Notes: a model not told the origin generated them from the letters alone. A stretch of DNA of 64,000 nt from Salinispora arenicola (GCF_006716065.1 NZ_VFOL01000001.1:1550001-1614000), one strand, 5' to 3'; numbered from the stretch's first letter, positions 35,627 to 44,944 are shown. Translations and numbers: made by a program.

Positions 35627-36753
35627 TGGGTAAGCGTCGACAGTTCGGCTACGTTCGCAAACTGCCATCCGGCCGCTTCCATGCCTCGTTCGTGCCGCCT
35701 GGTGGTGGTGCTCGGCAGAACGCACCGCACACCTTCAAGACGAAGGCAGACGCCAATCGTTGGCTGACGCTGGTGGAGGCGGACATCTCGCGTGGCACCT
35801 GGATGGACGACCTGTCGGGGGCAGAAGCGTTCGGCAACTACGCACGCGCAATCCTGCGGGACAGTCCGAAGATCGGCATTCGGTGGCGGGAGACGTGCGA
35901 ACGGAACATGAGGCTACACCTAGTGCCCCTGGTCGACGTGCCGCTTCGCGAGCTGACGGCGAGCCGAGTCCGGGAGTGGCATGCTGCTGCCCTCCGGGGC
36001 AAGGGTGGACGTACCTCTATCTCTCAGTCGTACCGTTTTCTGCGCATGGTTATGAACACGGCCGTACGTGAGGGCATTGTCGCCCGGAATCCCTGCCAAG
36101 TCCCTGGGGCCGGGACGATCCGCGTCGCTGAGCGTCCCGTGGCTACGCCCGCTCAGGTCGTCGCCCTGGTCGATGCGATCAACCCGCGTTACCGCACGGC
36201 GGTACTCATCGCGGCCTGGTGCGGCTTACGACGCGGTGAGATTGCTGGCCTTCGAGTGTCGGACGTTGACCTGGCCGAGCGCACAATCACCGTTCGGAAG
36301 AACCGGATCGAGCTGCTACACGCGCCTTCCTCGGCACACGACGGCGACCCGAAGACGGAAGCGGGTAAGCGGACGGTCAGCATCCCACCGCATGTCATAC
36401 CGGTGATCAGGCTGCATCTCGACAAGTACGCCGGGCGGGAACGACTGTTTATCAGCCGGGACGGCTCGCCGCTGCGAGGTAACACCCTCTATCAGGCATT
36501 TGTGCGGGCTCGTAAAAAGGTCGGAATGGACAACTTGATGTTTCATGACCTCCGCCACACCGGGCAGACCCTGGCCGCACAGACCGGCGCCACGCTGGCG
36601 GACCTCATGAAACGTCTCGGGCACTCGTCCATGGCGGCGGCCCGCCGGTACCTTCACGCGGTCGACGGTCGCGACCAGGAGATCGCCAAGGCGCTGTCGG
36701 AGCTGGCGGCGCATGGAGACGTGGCACGTCTTCCCAAAACGATCACAATGTAA
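35626..36753 (+). CDS. int: Tyrosine integrase
   Basis: 375 residues from ATG 35626 (TGATG overlap with xis). An N-terminal Arm-type domain (FGYVRKLPSGRFHASF) is followed by a SAM-like core-binding domain. Catalytic residues: Arg in WCGLRRGEIAGL (about 200), HDLRHTGQT (about 306), and LGHSSMAAARRYLH with the nucleophile Tyr (about 343). It lies 507 bases from the right att. Should act on the tRNA-Phe site. Confidence 0.9.
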   Translation: MGKRRQFGYVRKLPSGRFHASFVPPGGGARQNAPHTFKTKADANRWLTLVEADISRGTWMDDLSGAEAFGNYARAILRDSPKIGIRWRETCERNMRLHLVPLVDVPLRELTASRVREWHAAALRGKGGRTSISQSYRFLRMVMNTAVREGIVARNPCQVPGAGTIRVAERPVATPAQVVALVDAINPRYRTAVLIAAWCGLRRGEIAGLRVSDVDLAERTITVRKNRIELLHAPSSAHDGDPKTEAGKRTVSIPPHVIPVIRLHLDKYAGRERLFISRDGSPLRGNTLYQAFVRARKKVGMDNLMFHDLRHTGQTLAAQTGATLADLMKRLGHSSMAAARRYLHAVDGRDQEIAKALSELAAHGDVARLPKTITM

Positions 36754-36766
36754 AGAAGGGTGTGGT

Positions 36767-36970
36767 ATGCCATTAAAAGTGCGGGACGTGATCAAGATGA
36801 TCGAGGCTGACGGGTGGACGCTGGTCGCCACTCGCGGCAGTCACCGTCAGTACAAGCACCACAGCAAGCCGGGCCGGGTAACGATTCCCGGGAAGCCGAG
36901 CCGCGACTTGCCGCCCGGGTTGGAGTCCAGCATCCTGAAGCAAGCGGGCTTGATGGGAGGCAACAAGTGA
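36767..36970 (+). CDS. hicA: HicA toxin (mRNA interferase)
   Basis: 67 residues from ATG 36767 behind AAGAAGGG. The double-stranded-RNA-binding fold with catalytic His reads RGSHRQYKH, then VTIPGKPSRDLPPG. Overlaps the HicB start by 4 bases (GTGA). Confidence 0.83.
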   Translation: MPLKVRDVIKMIEADGWTLVATRGSHRQYKHHSKPGRVTIPGKPSRDLPPGLESSILKQAGLMGGNK

Positions 36971-37182
36971 ACGCATACGTCGTGATCATCGAGCGCGCCG
37001 AGGATGGTGGCTATGGTGCTTGGTCACCCGACCTTCCTGGCTGTGTAGCGCTCGGGGAGACCCGTAGGGAGGCTCTGGCCGAGATGCGTGAGGCCATCGC
37101 ATTTCATCTAGAGGGCCTGCGCGAGGCGGGCGAGCCGGTTCCGGCACCGAAAGCGGTCGGCGTTGACCTGATCGCCGCGTGA
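36967..37182 (+). CDS. hicB: HicB antitoxin
   Basis: 71 residues from GTG 36967. HicB partial-RNase-H-like fold: YVVIIERAEDGGYGAWSPDL, LPGCVALGETRREALAEMRE and AIAFHLEGL. It lacks a C-terminal HTH, so its DNA-binding autoregulation may be weak. Neutralises HicA; the pair should favour keeping the element. Confidence 0.83.
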   Translation: MNAYVVIIERAEDGGYGAWSPDLPGCVALGETRREALAEMREAIAFHLEGLREAGEPVPAPKAVGVDLIAA

Positions 37183-37259
37183 TGCACGCCGAGCGGCTGT
37201 AGTCGCACGTTGATCGTACGCGGCTTGCGCTCAAGCCCACTGAGCTGGGCGTTTGTCTA

Positions 37260-37309
37260 CGACTGAAAATCGGAAGGTCGACGGTTCGACCCCGTCCCTG
37301 GCCACATAG
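37260..37309. repeat. attR, 50-bp direct repeat copy 2
   Basis: Exact copy of 24157-24206 (the tRNA-Phe 3' half). Flanked on its right by a different terminator, which is probably the native tRNA-Phe terminator. Confidence 0.85.
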
Positions 37310-37332
37310 TCTTTCGCCGGGCTATGCAGGGA

Positions 37333-37368
37333 AAGCGCCCCGCTGGAGGACCATCCGACGGGGCGCTT
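37333..37368 (+). terminator. Terminator right of attR
   Basis: AAGCGCCCCG and CGGGGCGCTT, 10-bp stem, then CCTTCTG. Confidence 0.75.
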
Positions 37369-37398
37369 CCTTCTGTATGGGGACACCCTGGGGACAGT

Positions 37399-37752
37399 TC
37401 ACCCCTTCCCGGCCCCACGGGCATCCTGTAGTGCTGCGGCAAGTCGATCAACAGTCTCTCGGGTGCCCTCGACATGTGCACTCGCTCGCTGTTCGTAGTG
37501 CTCATCGATGCGCGCGTCGTCGATCAGTCTCGAACTCGTCATTCCGAGCAGGACGACGACAGCCAGGAGGATGCCGACCCTGACGGTTAGTGGCCGATCA
37601 GCGCTCCAGGCATACACCGCCACGCCGAGCAGCAAACCGCCTGCCGCAAATCCAGCAGCACTACTCCAGACGACTCGCTTGGACAGCGCCGCGAACCCCC
37701 GGGTTCGCGCAACAGTCTCCCTACTGTGAGTGATATGCTCATGGTCCTTCAT
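37399..37752 (-). CDS. Small two-helix membrane protein
   Basis: 117 residues from ATG 37752. Two hydrophobic stretches (WSSAAGFAAGGLLLGVAVY and VGILLAVVVLLGM) and a charged C-terminal coil (ASAHVEGTRETVDRLAAAL). No domain known to me. Outside the AICE, in the accretion zone. Confidence 0.55.
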   Translation of the reverse strand: MKDHEHITHSRETVARTRGFAALSKRVVWSSAAGFAAGGLLLGVAVYAWSADRPLTVRVGILLAVVVLLGMTSSRLIDDARIDEHYEQRASAHVEGTRETVDRLAAALQDARGAGKG

Positions 37753-37990
37753 AGCGATTCCCTCCCCATTCGGTCCCCCCACCAGCCTCCGCTTTCGCGG
37801 TGGGGCTTTGATCAGACTCCGACTCATTGATCATTTCTAGTGACGGACCGTAAAACTGTCGGTTGGGTATTGCCGCGCATGGCCGAAAGGGCTACTAGAA
37901 CAACGGGCTCGCACGAGTCAACGGGTGTTTGCCCGATAAACCGCATCCCCCGACCGCCGCGCGTCCTGTCTGAACGGACGCGTGCCGCCA

Positions 37991-38578
37991 CTACAGGTCC
38001 TGGTACCAGCGGGCCGAACGGGGCTGTAGCAGCCCCGGCGGCGACGTGCCTGCCACCTCAATTCTTGGCAAGCGATGCGGGGGCAGATAGCCCCAGCTAC
38101 CCATCACCACGTAAGCGATGTCCTCGTCGGCCATCCTTCGGACCACGCCGGGCCACTCGTGCGCACCAGGTGTCTCGACCACGACATCGCGGACTGTCAG
38201 GCCGGCCCTCTCGCACCAGCGCACACCGCGGCTGCCCCACAGTTCTATGTCTCGGGGCGGGCCGTAAACCACAGCGCGGAGCCCTGGTCGCCGCGCTGGC
38301 CGACGGCGGCCCATGACTTCAACCCGGGCCGACCTTTCTGGCGGTAGGTCCGTCAGGGCGGCTACCACGACCACGTCGATGTCGCCGTCGGCCATCGCGT
38401 GCAGTAGGTCGCCCCAGCGGGCGGCGTCGGGGGTCTCGTCGACGACGGACACCAGTTCGTAGCCGCATTCCGTGGACCAGGCGGTGCAGGTGGGCTGCCA
38501 GCGTCCGATCTGGCGTGTGGGTCCGTAGATCGCGGCGCGTAGTACGGGTGGGGGTCGGTGGGGTGGCTGGCTGGGCAT
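37991..38578 (-). CDS. Tandem resolvase-fold-like protein without catalytic Ser
   Basis: About 195 residues from ATG 38578; a longer frame starts at 38698. Two similar halves: RAAIYGPTRQIGRW with VVVVAALTDLPP, and RAVVYGPPRDIELWG with YVVMGSWGYLPP. Both recall the N-terminal domain of serine recombinases (Tyr-x-Arg-x-Ser then a Val-rich strand and Asp-Leu) but Ser is replaced by Gly-Pro, and there is no DNA-binding tail. Probably a recombinase-derived sensor or scaffold; unsure. Confidence 0.5.
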   Translation of the reverse strand: MPSQPPHRPPPVLRAAIYGPTRQIGRWQPTCTAWSTECGYELVSVVDETPDAARWGDLLHAMADGDIDVVVVAALTDLPPERSARVEVMGRRRPARRPGLRAVVYGPPRDIELWGSRGVRWCERAGLTVRDVVVETPGAHEWPGVVRRMADEDIAYVVMGSWGYLPPHRLPRIEVAGTSPPGLLQPRSARWYQDL

Positions 38579-38948
38579 GGCGTAGTGGATGACCTCCTCG
38601 GATGCCTGGCGGGAACGCGCTAGTCGAACACATGTACGAATGAATGGGAAGAGTTCTCCCGGTGTGTCGTGGGCCGGGGGTGGGGTGGTGGTGCGCAACG
38701 GGTCATGCCTGGCCGTAACGACCCGTCACCATTTGATCACTTGGCCGGATCAAGTTTAGTACCAGATCGATAATCGACAAGCAATATCCACGAATAGGAT
38801 TCGCAGCTTCTGCGCCTTGTTAAATGTCCGACACGTATCTCCGGCCGACGGCGTGACCGGTTTGAAGGCTAGCCAGGATTGCATTCCCGTGTTATTGCGC
38901 GCGAGGTATCCACAATACAACACGGTCTGTTACTGACGGCGTGACGTG
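38579..38948. other. Non-coding stretch, A/T-rich
   Basis: Start region of the resolvase-like gene and about 250 bases of lower-GC DNA (for example CGATAATCGACAAGCAATAT). ACTTGGCCGGATCAAGT has 5-base inverted arms. No gene seen. Confidence 0.4.
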
Positions 38949-38987
38949 GTGGGCGGGGAGTACCGTCGACTGTGGCGGCCCGCCGGG
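38949..38987. repeat. Boundary motif copy 1 (left arm)
   Basis: About 39 bases, reading on the minus strand CCCCGGCGGGCCGCCACAGT then CGACGGTACTCC; the same motif, in opposite orientation, lies at 49670-49708. Both lie downstream of the XRE genes. Confidence 0.6.
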
Positions 38988-38991
38988 GTCA

Positions 38992-39207
38992 TCACGTGGC
39001 GGGCCGCAGTCCGGTCTGGCGAATGTGCTCGGCCTCCTCCGGTGAAGCCCAGTGGAGGCGACAGTTTTCGTCGTCACACGGGTTGCGGCTGGCCCGCCGT
39101 GGATCATCGCGAAACGACTCGACATGCTCCACCGACAGCCGGGCTCTGTTACGCACCCGGCGTGCCTGCTCGGCCTGCTCCGGCGTGTGCCGGCGGGGCT
39201 GTGTCAT
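38992..39207 (-). CDS. Small charged protein coupled to XRE gene
   Basis: 71 residues; ATG 39207 overlaps the XRE stop (ATGA). Rich in Arg and Glu (RRHTPEQAEQARRVRNRARL) with CDDENC. Not present in the mirror copy. Function unknown. Confidence 0.55.
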   Translation of the reverse strand: MTQPRRHTPEQAEQARRVRNRARLSVEHVESFRDDPRRASRNPCDDENCRLHWASPEEAEHIRQTGLRPAT

Positions 39208-40418
39208 ACCCGTGACGGTACCGTCCACGGTCCGCCGCCGACGGCGGCATATGTACGCAACTCGTCCAGGTCGTACGACCGATGTGCGGCTGGTACCACG
39301 CGCAGCAGGTCGGCCACGGCCACCCCGACCGTGTGCACCGGCGACGGCAGCGCCCGGACGGCTTGGAGTGCGTACGAGACGCCGTCGCTGACGTCCCCCC
39401 GGCGCACGAGAGACAACCCGTAGTACACCTGGGCTTCCCTCCACCACACCGGCAAAGGTTGCAGCACTGGCTCGGCCTCTTCCCAAACCCGGTCCGCGGA
39501 TGTCGACGTGCCCAGTCGGGACTCCAGGTAGTGAGCGAAGCTCAGGGAGCGGGCAGCCGGGCTGTCCGGGCCGGTATCGGGCAACCCTTCGGCCACCTCC
39601 AGCATCTTGGCGAGGGCACGTCGTCCCCCGGACAGATCCTCGGCGAGGGCCTGTACGTGCACCAGGGCGGAGTGCGCTTCGAGAGTGCCCAGCGATGGCC
39701 GGAGGCTAATGGCCAGAGCTTCCTTCGCTCGCGCGTCTACCTCGCGCAATGTGTAGCCCTCAAAGATCCCGCGGCTTGCCGTTCTGGCACGGACGAACAC
39801 TCGGGAGGCCGTGTCTCCGGACCGGTCGGCCAACATCGCCGCCGTCCGATACCAGCCATGCGCGGCCGGGATCTCGCGCTGGTTGCCCTGCCACAGCCCG
39901 TACAACTGGCCGAGCAGAGCAGCCCCGCGCAGCCGCTCCGGCGTCGCGCCGGCATCCACGATCTGCTGCTTGCACAGCATTATCTGACCGAGGAGGGCGG
40001 CACCGAACGCCGGCGACGGGTCCACGACCAGACGCCGCGACATGTCTACCACGACCTGCGGCCAGTCCTCCGGTTCACCGGCGGCGTCGAGCAGTCCGTG
40101 CCGGATCAGGTCGGCAACCGCAGTGGCGCCGGTGACCCCGGCAACTCCGGTCGCCGCGGTGAGGGTGTTGAGCAGCGCTCGACGTCGCATGGCGTGGTCC
40201 TCTCCTGACAGCTCCAACAGGGTGGTCAGCAGTGGCGCGGTACCCAACACCTGGTCACAGGCTGCGACAAGGCGGGGATGCGCGACACGGTCACCTCGCT
40301 CGACGTAGCTGATCTCTGATTTGGAGTAGTGGGTGCGTTCGGCGAGACCTCGGACGCTGATCCCCGCAGCCTCCCTAAGCGATTGCAGCACCTGCCCGAT
40401 CTCTTCGGCCATGATCAC
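39204..40418 (-). CDS. XRE-family regulator with TPR-like C-terminus
   Basis: About 404 residues (GTG 40418; ATG 40412 also possible). N-terminal XRE HTH: SVRGLAERTHYSKSEISYVE (about residues 22-41). The remaining 330 residues are all-helical with TPR-like spacing, as in peptide-sensing actinobacterial XRE proteins. It heads the left arm and is divergent from two small genes, exactly as its distant homologue at 48572 does. Confidence 0.75.
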   Translation of the reverse strand: MIMAEEIGQVLQSLREAAGISVRGLAERTHYSKSEISYVERGDRVAHPRLVAACDQVLGTAPLLTTLLELSGEDHAMRRRALLNTLTAATGVAGVTGATAVADLIRHGLLDAAGEPEDWPQVVVDMSRRLVVDPSPAFGAALLGQIMLCKQQIVDAGATPERLRGAALLGQLYGLWQGNQREIPAAHGWYRTAAMLADRSGDTASRVFVRARTASRGIFEGYTLREVDARAKEALAISLRPSLGTLEAHSALVHVQALAEDLSGGRRALAKMLEVAEGLPDTGPDSPAARSLSFAHYLESRLGTSTSADRVWEEAEPVLQPLPVWWREAQVYYGLSLVRRGDVSDGVSYALQAVRALPSPVHTVGVAVADLLRVVPAAHRSYDLDELRTYAAVGGGPWTVPSRV

Positions 40419-40523
40419 GGCCTATCTGTGGACGACTGTGGACACCAATGCACTCCCTACGGACGGTAAGCGCAGCGATGCTGAGGATCAAGGCCCGCCG
40501 CAATGAGGTGAGGGAGCACGCGC

Positions 40524-40703
40524 ATGTTCCGGCTGTTCCGCCAACGCCGACGCCGTTCCACGCGGCTGGACGCCACCGGCCCCGCCACCGTGTACACGGC
40601 GCGGGCCGGCGCCTACCGGCCGCTGCGTGACCAGCCGACGGTGATCCTGGATACGCGGCCGTTGATGACCCGGTTGGCCCGGCAGCGGGCCTGCCAGCGG
40701 TGA
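40524..40703 (+). CDS. Small basic protein paired with XRE (left copy)
   Basis: 59 residues from ATG 40524 with AGGGAG upstream. MFRLFRQRRRRS, then ARAGAYRPLRDQPTVILDTR. About 90% identical to the mirror copy at 48261-48443. The stop shares one base with the next start. Confidence 0.6.
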   Translation: MFRLFRQRRRRSTRLDATGPATVYTARAGAYRPLRDQPTVILDTRPLMTRLARQRACQR

Positions 40704-40933
40704 TGGCCGCCTACGCCCGGCCTGCCCCGATTGGCTTGTCGGCGGCGCAGCTGCGCAACCGGATGATCCGGTCGGCCCGCAGGATCATCGTCGAGCACTG
40801 GCCGCGGGTGGACCGCTGCCTGGTCTGCGGGTCCGGGTGGCCGTGCACGGCCACCGGCTACGCCTACGAGTTTCTCGGCTCGGTGGGGCAGGGCGATTGG
40901 GTGCCCCCGCAACCGGAGGGGAGTAGGCGATGA
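40703..40933 (+). CDS. Small Cys-containing protein paired with XRE (left copy)
   Basis: 76 residues from ATG 40703. IGLSAAQLRNRMIRSARRII, then VDRCLVCGSGWPCTATGYAY, a possible zinc knuckle. The mirror copy (48034-48261) keeps the Cys residues. Could be a DNA- or protein-binding partner of the XRE system. Function unknown. Confidence 0.6.
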   Translation: MAAYARPAPIGLSAAQLRNRMIRSARRIIVEHWPRVDRCLVCGSGWPCTATGYAYEFLGSVGQGDWVPPQPEGSRR

Positions 40934-40960
40934 GGTTGACCGCCGGCCGATGGAGATCGT

Positions 40961-41068
40961 GTGCCAGCACCTGAACTCCCCGACCCGCCGACCACCAAGC
41001 AGAAACTGATTACAGCGCTTGTGTTTGCGATCGTTTTTGCTGCGGTTGTGATCAGGCATCTGAGGTGA
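40961..41068 (+). CDS. Small membrane peptide
   Basis: 35 residues from GTG 40961 behind GGAGA. A polar start (PAPELPDPPTTKQK) is followed by one membrane helix (LITALVFAIVFAAVVI) and RHLR. Lies between the paired small genes and the methyltransferase gene, same strand. Function unknown. Confidence 0.45.
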   Translation: MPAPELPDPPTTKQKLITALVFAIVFAAVVIRHLR

Positions 41069-41134
41069 CGGCTCAGGCCGGAGCCACGAAAACAGCAACC
41101 GGCAACCCCACATTCCACGACCTAGGGGCAAGCG

Positions 41135-41947
41135 ATGGGCGATAAGCAAAACCTGCTCGATCACTACGTGCACAGCTATGACGAGGGAAGCCGTCTAGAG
41201 GCCACTATCCGAGGCCGGCTGGAGGCGGCCCGGTTGCGCGAGCTACTGCACCGCTACCTACCGTCGGCACCCTGTCGAATCGCCGACATCGGGGGCGGGA
41301 CGGGCGTGCACGCGCTATGGATGATGGGCCAGGGTCACGCGGTAGAGCTGATCGACCCAGTGGCCCATCACGTCGACCAGGCCCGTAGAGCAGGGGTGGC
41401 GGCGGTTGTTGGGGATGCCCGCAACCTGCCCTGGGACGCGCAAGAGTTCGATGTCGCCCTTCTGGCGGGGCCCTTGTACCACCTGACAGATTCGCGCGAG
41501 CGGCGAGTGGCGCTGGCCGAAGCGGTGCGGGTGACCCGCCCCGGCGGCCTGGTGGCGGTGGTGGCACTGGGCCGACACGCCAACTTGCTTGGTGCGGCCA
41601 TCGCCGGGCAACTCATCGAGCGTAAGCCTATCGTTGAGGACATCCAGCGAGAGGGATGGAGCCGCCGCAACGATCGATGGCCGGCAGCAACCTACTACCA
41701 CACCGTTGACGGGCTACGCGATGAGCTGACCGGGGCAGGGTTGCAGATGGTCAACGTGCACGGGGTCGGTGGGCCGGGTGGGTGGCTCGCGGTTGCAGTT
41801 GACCGGTACAAACTGGACGACGGAGACGGCATGTTTGACGCCGCGCTACTAGGTGCCCGGATTGGCGACGACCATTGCCCCGATTTGATCCACGCTAGCG
41901 CTAACCTGCTTGCGGTCGGGGTGGTGCCGGAAGCGAGTGCACTGTGA
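41135..41947 (+). CDS. SAM-dependent methyltransferase (class I)
   Basis: 270 residues from ATG 41135 behind AGGGG. Motif I reads IADIGGGTGVHALWM (about residues 49-63); motif II-like VVGDARNLPW and the acidic strand VALLAGPLYHL follow. The substrate residues are not recognisable. Followed by two genes with 4-base overlaps. This block is absent from the mirror arm. Confidence 0.75.
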   Translation: MGDKQNLLDHYVHSYDEGSRLEATIRGRLEAARLRELLHRYLPSAPCRIADIGGGTGVHALWMMGQGHAVELIDPVAHHVDQARRAGVAAVVGDARNLPWDAQEFDVALLAGPLYHLTDSRERRVALAEAVRVTRPGGLVAVVALGRHANLLGAAIAGQLIERKPIVEDIQREGWSRRNDRWPAATYYHTVDGLRDELTGAGLQMVNVHGVGGPGGWLAVAVDRYKLDDGDGMFDAALLGARIGDDHCPDLIHASANLLAVGVVPEASAL

Positions 41948-42432
41948 GTTCCCGGGTGGATCGTGCTTTGGCGGAGTACGCCGCCCACGGCTGGCCAGCA
42001 CGACCGGGCCCCGGTGGGGTCGCGTTGCAGGCTTCGCAGTTCGACCTGGTGGAGATTGACTCGCCAGTCGGGGCGATCATCCACCACCGGCTCCTTACGC
42101 GCGTGCCTACCGCCACCATCCGCCCGCCGTGGTGGTCGATGCTGCTGGGCCCGGCCAGCGTGGCGGATCGGATGCGTTGGGTGTTCGTGTTCGCCCCGGG
42201 CTTTTTGGATCCTGACCAGGTCGCCCGGGACGGTGGGCGGCTGCACCATGGGCCGGACGCCTGGGTGCCGGCGCCGCCGGGACGCACCCCTGATGGGCTG
42301 ACGGTCGGCTGGGTGGTGCCGCCTAGTCATGCACACTGGCATCCATACCGGCCAGACGGCGTTTTCGACAGTCTCGGCTGGCTGCGGGGCCACCTACCAC
42401 GGGTGACCCGTAACGTCAGAGCCACGCCATGA
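41944..42432 (+). CDS. Conserved hypothetical protein (primase-polymerase-like?)
   Basis: 162 residues, GTG 41944 overlaps the methyltransferase stop. LAEYAAHGWPARPGPGGVAL and VADRMRWVFVFAPGF resemble bifunctional primase/polymerase-type N-termini of mobile elements; VPPSHAHWHPY is also typical. I am not certain. Overlaps the next gene by 4 bases. Confidence 0.5.
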   Translation: MSSRVDRALAEYAAHGWPARPGPGGVALQASQFDLVEIDSPVGAIIHHRLLTRVPTATIRPPWWSMLLGPASVADRMRWVFVFAPGFLDPDQVARDGGRLHHGPDAWVPAPPGRTPDGLTVGWVVPPSHAHWHPYRPDGVFDSLGWLRGHLPRVTRNVRATP

Positions 42433-42797
42433 CACCCCACACCGACCCGAGGCCCGAGGCCCGAGTTGCCGCCGAATGGTGGGCCAACAAACTTGCCGGC
42501 ACAGGTCACCACCCATTGCTACAGAAACGCTTCACCCGAGAGCAGGCCGACCGGTTTGCGATTGCTCTGGCCATGCTGATCAATGACCGCCTCAGTGGGG
42601 AGATGTGGCCGGATCTCGCGTTGACGATCCAGGTCGACTACGGGTTGCACCCGGTGTTAGCCGATGCGGCGAGGCGGGCCGGGCTGTTGGTGGGCATGTA
42701 TGACCTGCCGATGCGGACAGCTATGCGGATCAATGCGGGTCGAGTGACAGTGTCCGAGGGATATAGGGCCCCCGAGGAGGTCGTCTGGACGGCGTGA
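42429..42797 (+). CDS. Conserved hypothetical protein of mobile elements
   Basis: 122 residues, ATGA overlap with the previous gene. Helical: WWANKLAGTGHHPLLQKRFT and LINDRLSGEMWPDLALTIQV. I have seen similar small proteins in actinomycete islands, without function. Confidence 0.55.
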   Translation: MTPHTDPRPEARVAAEWWANKLAGTGHHPLLQKRFTREQADRFAIALAMLINDRLSGEMWPDLALTIQVDYGLHPVLADAARRAGLLVGMYDLPMRTAMRINAGRVTVSEGYRAPEEVVWTA

Positions 42798-42880
42798 CTG
42801 GGCCCGCCCCTGTCGAGTTGTAGGCCGGGTCGGGGCGTGTCACGGCGGGGACGGCCGCCGCTGACCCCGCACACGCGACA

Positions 42881-42967
42881 GCGCCCCGCCCGGCCATGAG
42901 GCCAGGCGGGGCGCAGCGAGGGTGGCAGTGAGGCCCCGCAGAACGCCAGTAGCTGCGGGGCCTCGCT
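42881..42967 (+). terminator. Two tandem hairpins after the methyltransferase operon
   Basis: First: GCGCCCCGCC/GGCGGGGCGC (42881-42914). Second: AGTGAGGCCCCGCAG/CTGCGGGGCCTCGCT (42927-42967). No T-runs. Confidence 0.7.
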
Positions 42968-43058
42968 GTACCAGGTTACGCGTCGGACTGGTGTTTGCGT
43001 GGTCGTCCGGGGGCGCGGTGCCGGCCGGGACGTCACCGGCGGCACCGCATCGACGACC

Positions 43059-43313
43059 CTACCGCCCCGACACCTCGTACGTGGGTGCTGCCGGCGTACC
43101 CAGTAGGACACCCAGCCACGGCCACCGTGCCTCGGCCATCCGGACGAGGGCGTAGTAGCCGGCCATCGCCAACGCGACCACACCTGCGGTGAGGGCGGTG
43201 CCCGAGTCGGCGTCGAGCACGATTCCCGCCTGTGAGGCGAGCCAGGCGAGCAGGGCGCCGACGGCGGCGGGGACGGCGGTGCGAATGAGGGAGATCAGGT
43301 AGTCGTGCGTCAT
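43059..43313 (-). CDS. Holin-like small membrane protein (left copy)
   Basis: 84 residues from ATG 43313 with AGGAGG upstream. Two or three hydrophobic helices (RTAVPAAVGALLAWLASQAG and ALTAGVVALAMAGYYALV), then RWPWLGVLLGTP. Resembles small membrane proteins of actinophage-like islands. A 32-residue remnant of the same gene is at 47211. Could be a holin; unproved. Confidence 0.6.
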   Translation of the reverse strand: MTHDYLISLIRTAVPAAVGALLAWLASQAGIVLDADSGTALTAGVVALAMAGYYALVRMAEARWPWLGVLLGTPAAPTYEVSGR

Positions 43314-43516
43314 CGGGGTGCCTCCTTGGGTAGGGCTGTGCGTCTGCCAACTCTCGTTCGGGCATGTTTTTCGTGTTCATGTCTTGATGGGGTTGGTGTC
43401 GGTTTAGCTCGGGTTGGTTGCTATCGCCTGCCTGGTAGCCGAGGACCACCACCCCGGGGTCCTGCCCTCCGGGGTTGGTGGTTGTCGTCTGTGACGGGGA
43501 AGGACACCCAGACCGC

Positions 43517-44921
43517 ATGAACCATCAGCACCACGAACACGAACCAGATAGGTCCGGTGGACGCCGAGCGAGGTCACGATGGTGGGCCGCTGGGCTGGCC
43601 GGGATGACCGGCCTTGCTCTGACCGCCGCCGGCGTCACCGCCGGCCCGGCTGTTGACGCTGTCGCACACACCCTCACCAGCACCGGGTCCGAGAGGCCGA
43701 ACGGGTCCTCCGCCGAGGATGACCGCGGCAAACACGATGACGGCAAGCGCGACGACAAGGGCAAGGACGACAAGGGCAGGGGGAAGAAGGGGAAGAAACC
43801 GAAGGGCGTCCCCGTCCCGTGTAAGGCGGACGCCCTGATCGCCGCGATCACCCTCGCCAACGCCCGTGGCGGCGCGATCCTCGACCTCGCCCCCAAAGTG
43901 CACCTACCTACTTACCGCCGACATCGACGGCGCCGGCCTGCCCGCGATCACCACCCCGATCACCCTCAACGGCGGCAAACACACCACCATCAAACGCGCC
44001 GCCGGAGTCGATCCGTTCAGAATCCTCACCGTCAACGCCGGCGGCGACCTCACCCTCAACCACCTCACGATCACCGGCGGACACACCACCGGCGACGGCG
44101 GCGGAATCCTCGTCAATACCGGCGGAACGCTCGCCGTCCACCACAGCACCACGACCCTCAACATCGCCAGCGACGACGGCGGCGGCATTGCCAACAACGG
44201 CACCACCACAGTGACAAGATCCACAGTCAGTCACAACACCTGCGACAGCGACGGTTGCGGAATCTTCAATTCCAACGGCCTTCTCACTGTCAGTAAATCC
44301 CACGTCAACGCCAACACCGGCGATGGCATCGGCGCTGGCATCGGCAGCCTCGGCGGCACGGTTCAAATAACTAGGAGCACAGCCAAAAATAACCGGAACA
44401 ACGTCATCGGCGGGGGCGTGGGGCTATTCAACACGGTAGGCGTTATCACCGCCACCGACATCGTCGGCAACACCACCGGAATCCTCGGCGGTGGACTGTG
44501 GGCGTTAGGGGGCCAACTGTTCGTAAAGGACGTCACTGTAGCCAGGAACACTGCTGTCACCGGTAACGGCGGTGGACTACTCATCGACAAAGAAACCACC
44601 GCCCGAATTGAGGACAGCCTCGTCAAGGGCAACTTCGCGAATGTTCTTGGTGGTGGCCTCCTCAATGAGGGTAACACCCAGCTACTTCGGACGAAGATCG
44701 CAGGTAACCAGGCAGGCGGCCAAGGCGGCGGCATCTTCAACTCGGCCGCTGGCACAGTCCGTCTCTTCACCACGGAGGTCGTCAAGAATGTCGCTGTCAC
44801 TGACGGTGGGGGCATCTTCAACGACGGCGGCACGGTCGAGCTGAACACCGCCACCGGCACCATCGTGGTCAAGAACCGGCCGGACAACTGCGCCGGCGAC
44901 GTTCCTGGCTGCGTCGGATAG
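43517..44921 (+). pseudogene. Right-handed beta-helix protein, frameshifted (left copy)
   Basis: Signal-peptide-like start from ATG 43517, then KKGKKPKGVPVPCKADALIA. One extra base near 43891-43900 (CCCCCAAAGTGC, compared with CCACAAAGTGC in the mirror copy) shifts the frame; the rest continues in the other frame to 44921 as about 20-residue Gly/Asn repeats with TGNGGGLLI-type turns. The mirror gene (45665-47005) is intact. Expected exported surface or sugar-binding protein. It may be a sequencing or assembly error, or recoded. Confidence 0.75.
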
Positions 44922-44944
44922 CAGTCCGAGTACGCCGGATCCAC

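Noticed and set aside
37840..38316. 158-codon plus-strand frame
   Set aside because: Overlaps the resolvase-like minus-strand gene, Pro/Arg-rich, no ribosome site.
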